Source: VRUE01 sp963824705 (lineage in GTDB: Bacteria > Actinomycetota > Thermoleophilia > Solirubrobacterales > 70-9). From it: 64,000 bases of DNA. Of this stretch, positions 61,095 through 64,000 are shown in pieces; positions within the stretch are counted from its first letter, which is position 1; each line of letters begins with the position of its first letter. The notes below the pieces were generated by a model. It saw nothing but the letters and a program-made list of their open reading frames with translations, had not been told where the DNA came from and made no database searches. The stretch lies in contig CAWGQE010000003.1 of NCBI GenBank assembly GCA_963824705.1, positions 1,426,001 through 1,490,000 on the forward strand, in the 5' to 3' direction. Made by a program: the position numbers and the translations under genes.

Positions 61095-62164
61095 TCCCCC
61101 GTCACCTCTTCCACGATCTTCGTCATCCGGTCGACGCCAAAGGCCCCCTCGACTACCGCCTGAACCACGCCCTTGCGGTTGATCGCGAACAGCCACGGCT
61201 CACTCGGCAGGTGAAAGGCCCGCACCTGCGGCCTCACGCCCTTGCTCGGATCGTTGTCGTTGTAGATCTCCATATGGATGAACGCGGCTTTGTCGTCGAA
61301 CTGTTCTTTGACTTGCTCGGCCACGTCTACGACCGGGCCGCACACCCGACTCTGGCAGAACTGGGGGGTCGCAAACAAGAGGAAGATCGGTTCCTTGCCC
61401 AACACGTCTGCGTAATCGACCCGATTCTGAGTGTCGGGCGGGATGCGCGTGGTGATTTTGGAAAGGTCCCCACCCACATCCGCCGGGGTCGGCGTATGGA
61501 TCTTCGGCGCCTTCTCCCCCACCTTCGGTACGCCCTTGAACTCGCCGACCGAGGCGCTCGGCAGCAGCGTCGCAGCGGTTTCGTCCCCCTGCTTGATCAG
61601 CGCCGCGACGCGCCACTCGCCGTTGCTGGGGAAGTCGACGTCGGTCGTGTAGACGATCGTCGCTGCGTCAGGGTCGCTGGTCGTGGTCTGGGCGCGATAG
61701 GCCGGCTTGGTGGCGAGGCTTTCGATCGCCGCGGGATAGGGACCCATTGCCGGCTGTTCGAGCGCTTCGGTGCGAGCCCGTGCCACCGCTCCCTTCTTGC
61801 CGTTCCCGGCGGCTTCGTCGCCGCCTGGTTCCACATGGGGCACCCTTGCCACGTAGAGGGCGACCTTGGCGTCATCCACCTGGCTGCGATCGGCATGGAA
61901 GACACCGAACGGGTAACGGTTCTTGCCTTTGTAGAAAGCGAGAGCGGCCGGGGAGACGACCAGTTCGGCATGCGAGTCCGCGGCTTTTACGATTTCGCCC
62001 AGGGTCCTGCCTTCGGTCTTGGGGAAGTCGCTCTTGGGCGGCGCGGGCTTGCTCGTGGCGACGCCCCCGCTCGAGGTGGACGAGTCCGAGCTGCCGCAGC
62101 CAGCCACGAGGAGAGCGGCGACGAATAGGCAGAGGAAAGCGCTTGTGGCGAGGCGCCGGGGCAT
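61091..62164 (-). CDS. Lipoprotein with C-terminal thioredoxin-like domain
   Basis: 357 residues. Signal with lipobox LLVAGCGSS (Cys23), then a Ser/Lys/Pro linker, a middle domain, and a C-terminal thioredoxin-like fold with FLLFATPQFCQSRVCGPVVD; the Cys pair is spaced C-x4-C rather than CxxC. EPWLFAINRKGVVQAVVEG fits the fold's last strands. It is probably outside the membrane and could have a redox or copper-related role. Coupled to the HPt gene by overlap. Confidence 0.82.
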   Translation of the reverse strand: MPRRLATSAFLCLFVAALLVAGCGSSDSSTSSGGVATSKPAPPKSDFPKTEGRTLGEIVKAADSHAELVVSPAALAFYKGKNRYPFGVFHADRSQVDDAKVALYVARVPHVEPGGDEAAGNGKKGAVARARTEALEQPAMGPYPAAIESLATKPAYRAQTTTSDPDAATIVYTTDVDFPSNGEWRVAALIKQGDETAATLLPSASVGEFKGVPKVGEKAPKIHTPTPADVGGDLSKITTRIPPDTQNRVDYADVLGKEPIFLLFATPQFCQSRVCGPVVDVAEQVKEQFDDKAAFIHMEIYNDNDPSKGVRPQVRAFHLPSEPWLFAINRKGVVQAVVEGAFGVDRMTKIVEEVTGE

Positions 62165-62250
62165 GCGGATCGGTCATGTTATTCGGCGAAGGGCCGCAAG
62201 CGCCGTATAGGGTGCTGGCGCCGACGAACGACGAGCGTGAGGAGAGTGAC

Positions 62251-62982
62251 GTGGCGGATCGAGCAGCACTGATCACGGGGGCCTCGAGCGGGATCGGGCT
62301 GGCGATCGCCCGCACGCTCGGCGAAGAGGGATACGCGCTGACCGTCTCCGCGCGACGGCCGGAGAAGCTGGAGGCCGCCGCCGAGGAGCTGCGTGCCGGC
62401 GGGCTGGAGGTCCAGAGCGTCGCCGCCAACATGACCGACGAGGCGGACGTGGTCGGCGTCTTCGCGAAGCACCGGGAGGCCTACGGCCGTCTCGATGTGC
62501 TCGTCAACAACGCGGGTGTGGGAATCGGGGCGCCGATGGAGGAGATCCAGACCAAGCACCTCGACATGCAGCTCGGGGTCAACCTGCGAGCGTTGATCAT
62601 CGGCACGCGCGAGGGTCTGCCGATGCTGCGGGAGGCCGGCGCCGAGCACGGCAAGGCGCTGATCGTCAACACCGCCTCGATCGCCGGCAAATCTGGGCAG
62701 GCCTGGCTCTCGATCTACGCCGCGACCAAGGGCGCGGTGATCAACTTCACCCAGTCGACCCACCGGGAGGTCGGCGGGGACGGCATCCAGTGCACGGCGC
62801 TGGCCCCTGGCTTCGTCGATACGCCGATGACCGAGTTCGCGAAGGGTCAGGTGCCCGGCGAGGAGATGATCCGGCCGGAGGACATCGGCGAGGCGGTGAA
62901 GTTCCTGCTGCACGTCTCGCCCAACTGCCACGTGCCCGAGATTGTCTTCACGCGGCCAGGCGAGGGGCTTGACACCCCTTGA
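62251..62982 (+). CDS. Short-chain dehydrogenase/reductase
   Basis: 243 residues from the GTG at 62251 with GAGGAGAG upstream. Classical SDR: ALITGASSGIGLAIA near the start, VLVNNAGVGIG, catalytic Ser in VNTASIAGKSG and Tyr/Lys in IYAATKGAVINF, then APGFVDTPMTEF. Substrate unknown. A longer frame starting upstream is antisense lipoprotein sequence. Confidence 0.92.
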   Translation: MADRAALITGASSGIGLAIARTLGEEGYALTVSARRPEKLEAAAEELRAGGLEVQSVAANMTDEADVVGVFAKHREAYGRLDVLVNNAGVGIGAPMEEIQTKHLDMQLGVNLRALIIGTREGLPMLREAGAEHGKALIVNTASIAGKSGQAWLSIYAATKGAVINFTQSTHREVGGDGIQCTALAPGFVDTPMTEFAKGQVPGEEMIRPEDIGEAVKFLLHVSPNCHVPEIVFTRPGEGLDTP

Positions 62983-63081
62983 CGGGCCCAGAGCGCCGCC
63001 ATGCGGCGTCCTCAGTCGGCCAATAGCTCTGCTATTCGGCCTCCCTGCGTCCTTGCCCTGGCAACGTCTGGACCACGTCAA
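62979..63081. repeat. Palindromic element D (about 103 bp), diverged
   Basis: This fills the whole gap between the SDR stop and the next ATG. The outer ends TTGACGGGCCCAGAGCG and CGTCTGGACCACGTCAA are imperfect reverse complements; inside are GCCGCCATGCGGC and GGCCAATAG...CTATTCGGCC stems. The block GCGGCGTCCTC (11 bases) also occurs in elements A and B, next to the central stem. Confidence 0.6.
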
Positions 63082-64000
63082 ATGCGCTTTCTCGTCGCAG
63101 CCTTCGGTGACCCGGGACACGTCTTCCCCGCGATAGCCCTCGGTCGAGCGCTGGCCGGGCGCGGCCACGAGGTGACCATCGAGACCTGGGAGGAGCGGCG
63201 GGCCGCGGTCGAGGGAGCCGGCCTGGGCTTCGCCGCGGCGGAGGAATACCGCATGTTCCCCCCGCCCGATCCCGATTCGCCGGAGGGAGCCCACGCGGCC
63301 GAGGCGGCCCGGGCGTTATTGCCCTTGCTTGAGGAGATGCGCCCCCACGCGGTCGTCAGCGACATCCTCACCCTGGCGCCGGCGCTTGCCGCCGAGGTGG
63401 CAGGCGTGCCCCTGGCGACGCTGATCCCGCATATCTATCCGGTGGTCGAGCCGGGGCTGCCCTTCTTCGCCGTCGGTCTGCGGCCGCCGCGCACGCCACT
63501 GGGTCGCGGCGTCTGGCGAGCCGGACAGCGAGCGTTGAACGTCGGCCTGGAGCAGGGGCGCAATGACCTCAACCGCCAGCGGGAGCGCCTGGGCCTGCCC
63601 CCTACCGAGCGCTTCCATGGCGGGATCAGCGCCGACCTGGCGATGGTCGGCACCTTCCCGCAGCTCGAGTACCCAAGGCGCTGGCCGGCCGGGGTGCAGG
63701 TGACGGGACCGATGAGCTTCGAGGTCCCCCACCCGGAGATCGAGATACCGCCCGGCGAGGATCCTCTCGTCTTGGTGGCACCGAGCACGGCCCATGACTC
63801 GCGCAACCACCTGGTGCGCACCGCGCTGGCGGCGCTGGCCGACGAGCCCGTGCGGGTCGTGGCGACGACCAACCGCGTCGTCCCGCAGAGCCCAATCGAG
63901 GTGCCCGCCAACGCGACCCTCGTCGACTGGCTCAGCTACAGCCAGCTGATGCCCGCCGCCTCGCTGGTGATCTCGCACGGCGGCCACGGCACCGTGGCCC
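63082..64000 (+). CDS. UDP-glycosyltransferase/MGT-type glycosyltransferase (GT1), cut by the window end
   Basis: The first 306 codons are present and there is no stop before the edge. It starts MRFLVAAFGDPGHVFPAIAL, the N-terminal Rossmann fold of GT-B enzymes, and the last residues visible are SLVISHGGHGTVA, the C-terminal nucleotide-sugar motif (SHGGxxT). Members add sugars to lipids, natural products or carotenoids. The start codon directly follows palindromic element D and has no clear Shine-Dalgarno. Confidence 0.9.
   Translation, partial: MRFLVAAFGDPGHVFPAIALGRALAGRGHEVTIETWEERRAAVEGAGLGFAAAEEYRMFPPPDPDSPEGAHAAEAARALLPLLEEMRPHAVVSDILTLAPALAAEVAGVPLATLIPHIYPVVEPGLPFFAVGLRPPRTPLGRGVWRAGQRALNVGLEQGRNDLNRQRERLGLPPTERFHGGISADLAMVGTFPQLEYPRRWPAGVQVTGPMSFEVPHPEIEIPPGEDPLVLVAPSTAHDSRNHLVRTALAALADEPVRVVATTNRVVPQSPIEVPANATLVDWLSYSQLMPAASLVISHGGHGTVA

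Noticed and set aside
61747..62250. N-terminal extension of the SDR
   Set aside because: It is antisense to the thioredoxin-fold lipoprotein; the SDR fold starts at the GTG at 62251 with its own ribosome binding site.

Overview
The window is high-GC and densely packed, with many start/stop overlaps of the ATGA, GTGA and TTGA type. It looks like a chromosomal segment of an actinobacterium, most likely class Thermoleophilia (Solirubrobacterales and relatives). The reasons are the actinobacterial order mIHF-gmk-rpoZ-coaBC after the pyr operon, a ruvCAB-secDF-recJ-rel block, a CysO-type carrier beside threonine synthase, and secreted proteins with the N-terminal signature RSKLTYANVMSTIAVFF. There are no rRNA genes, CRISPR arrays, integrases or transposases. 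The lineage call is inference.

Layout. Positions 44-7618 (minus) are a translation/transcription operon: rimP-nusA-infB-rbfA-nrnA-truB-ribF-rpsO-peroxiredoxin. It is unusual in having a shortened RimP, a NusA with an added Cys/His cluster, no ylxR, and an intrinsic terminator in the leader. Positions 7862-10316 (minus) are mihF-gmk-rpoZ-coaBC. Positions 10399-19324 (minus) are pyrR-pyrB-pyrC-carA-carB-pyrKD, with a PyrR-type RNA site over the pyrR ribosome binding site and PyrK and PyrD fused into one protein. At 19346-20445 RNase Z diverges from tRNA-Arg(CCG). At 20448-25456 lie a membrane-anchored unknown, an SRAP protein, a CDP-sugar pair (rfbF-rfbG type) and a SAM-I riboswitch controlling thrC plus a CysO-like sulfur carrier. 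Positions 25562-30943 (plus) hold CorA, a HIT protein, a phosphohexomutase, a metallo-beta-lactamase fold enzyme and a lipid kinase. Positions 30944-42373 (minus) hold yebC-ruvC-ruvA-ruvB, a PAS/zinc protein, secDF, a small membrane protein, recJ and rel. Positions 42399-46358 hold a membrane protein, an M29 aminopeptidase, pdxT, pdxS and an RpiR regulator. Positions 46430-64000 are more accessory: membrane and secreted unknowns, a twice-frameshifted gene, a degenerate GGDEF/HD-GYP protein, an 11-mer-repeat lipoprotein, small enzymes, a HEAT/GT2/secreted-toroid polysaccharide candidate, a RelE-type toxin-antitoxin pair, a repeat-rich secreted protein, tRNA-Met, an HPt protein, a thioredoxin-fold lipoprotein, an SDR and a truncated GT1 glycosyltransferase.

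The most notable signals are: (1) a family of long perfect or near-perfect palindromic elements, one between operons, one inside the pyrK-pyrD fusion, an analogous one inside recJ, and a diverged one filling the SDR-GT1 gap; the coding copies are read through as in-frame linker peptides; (2) a SAM-I riboswitch on a threonine-synthase/CysO-like pair, which suggests a role in sulfur-carrier-dependent methionine metabolism; (3) a leader terminator in front of rimP-nusA-infB that could give NusA autoregulation.
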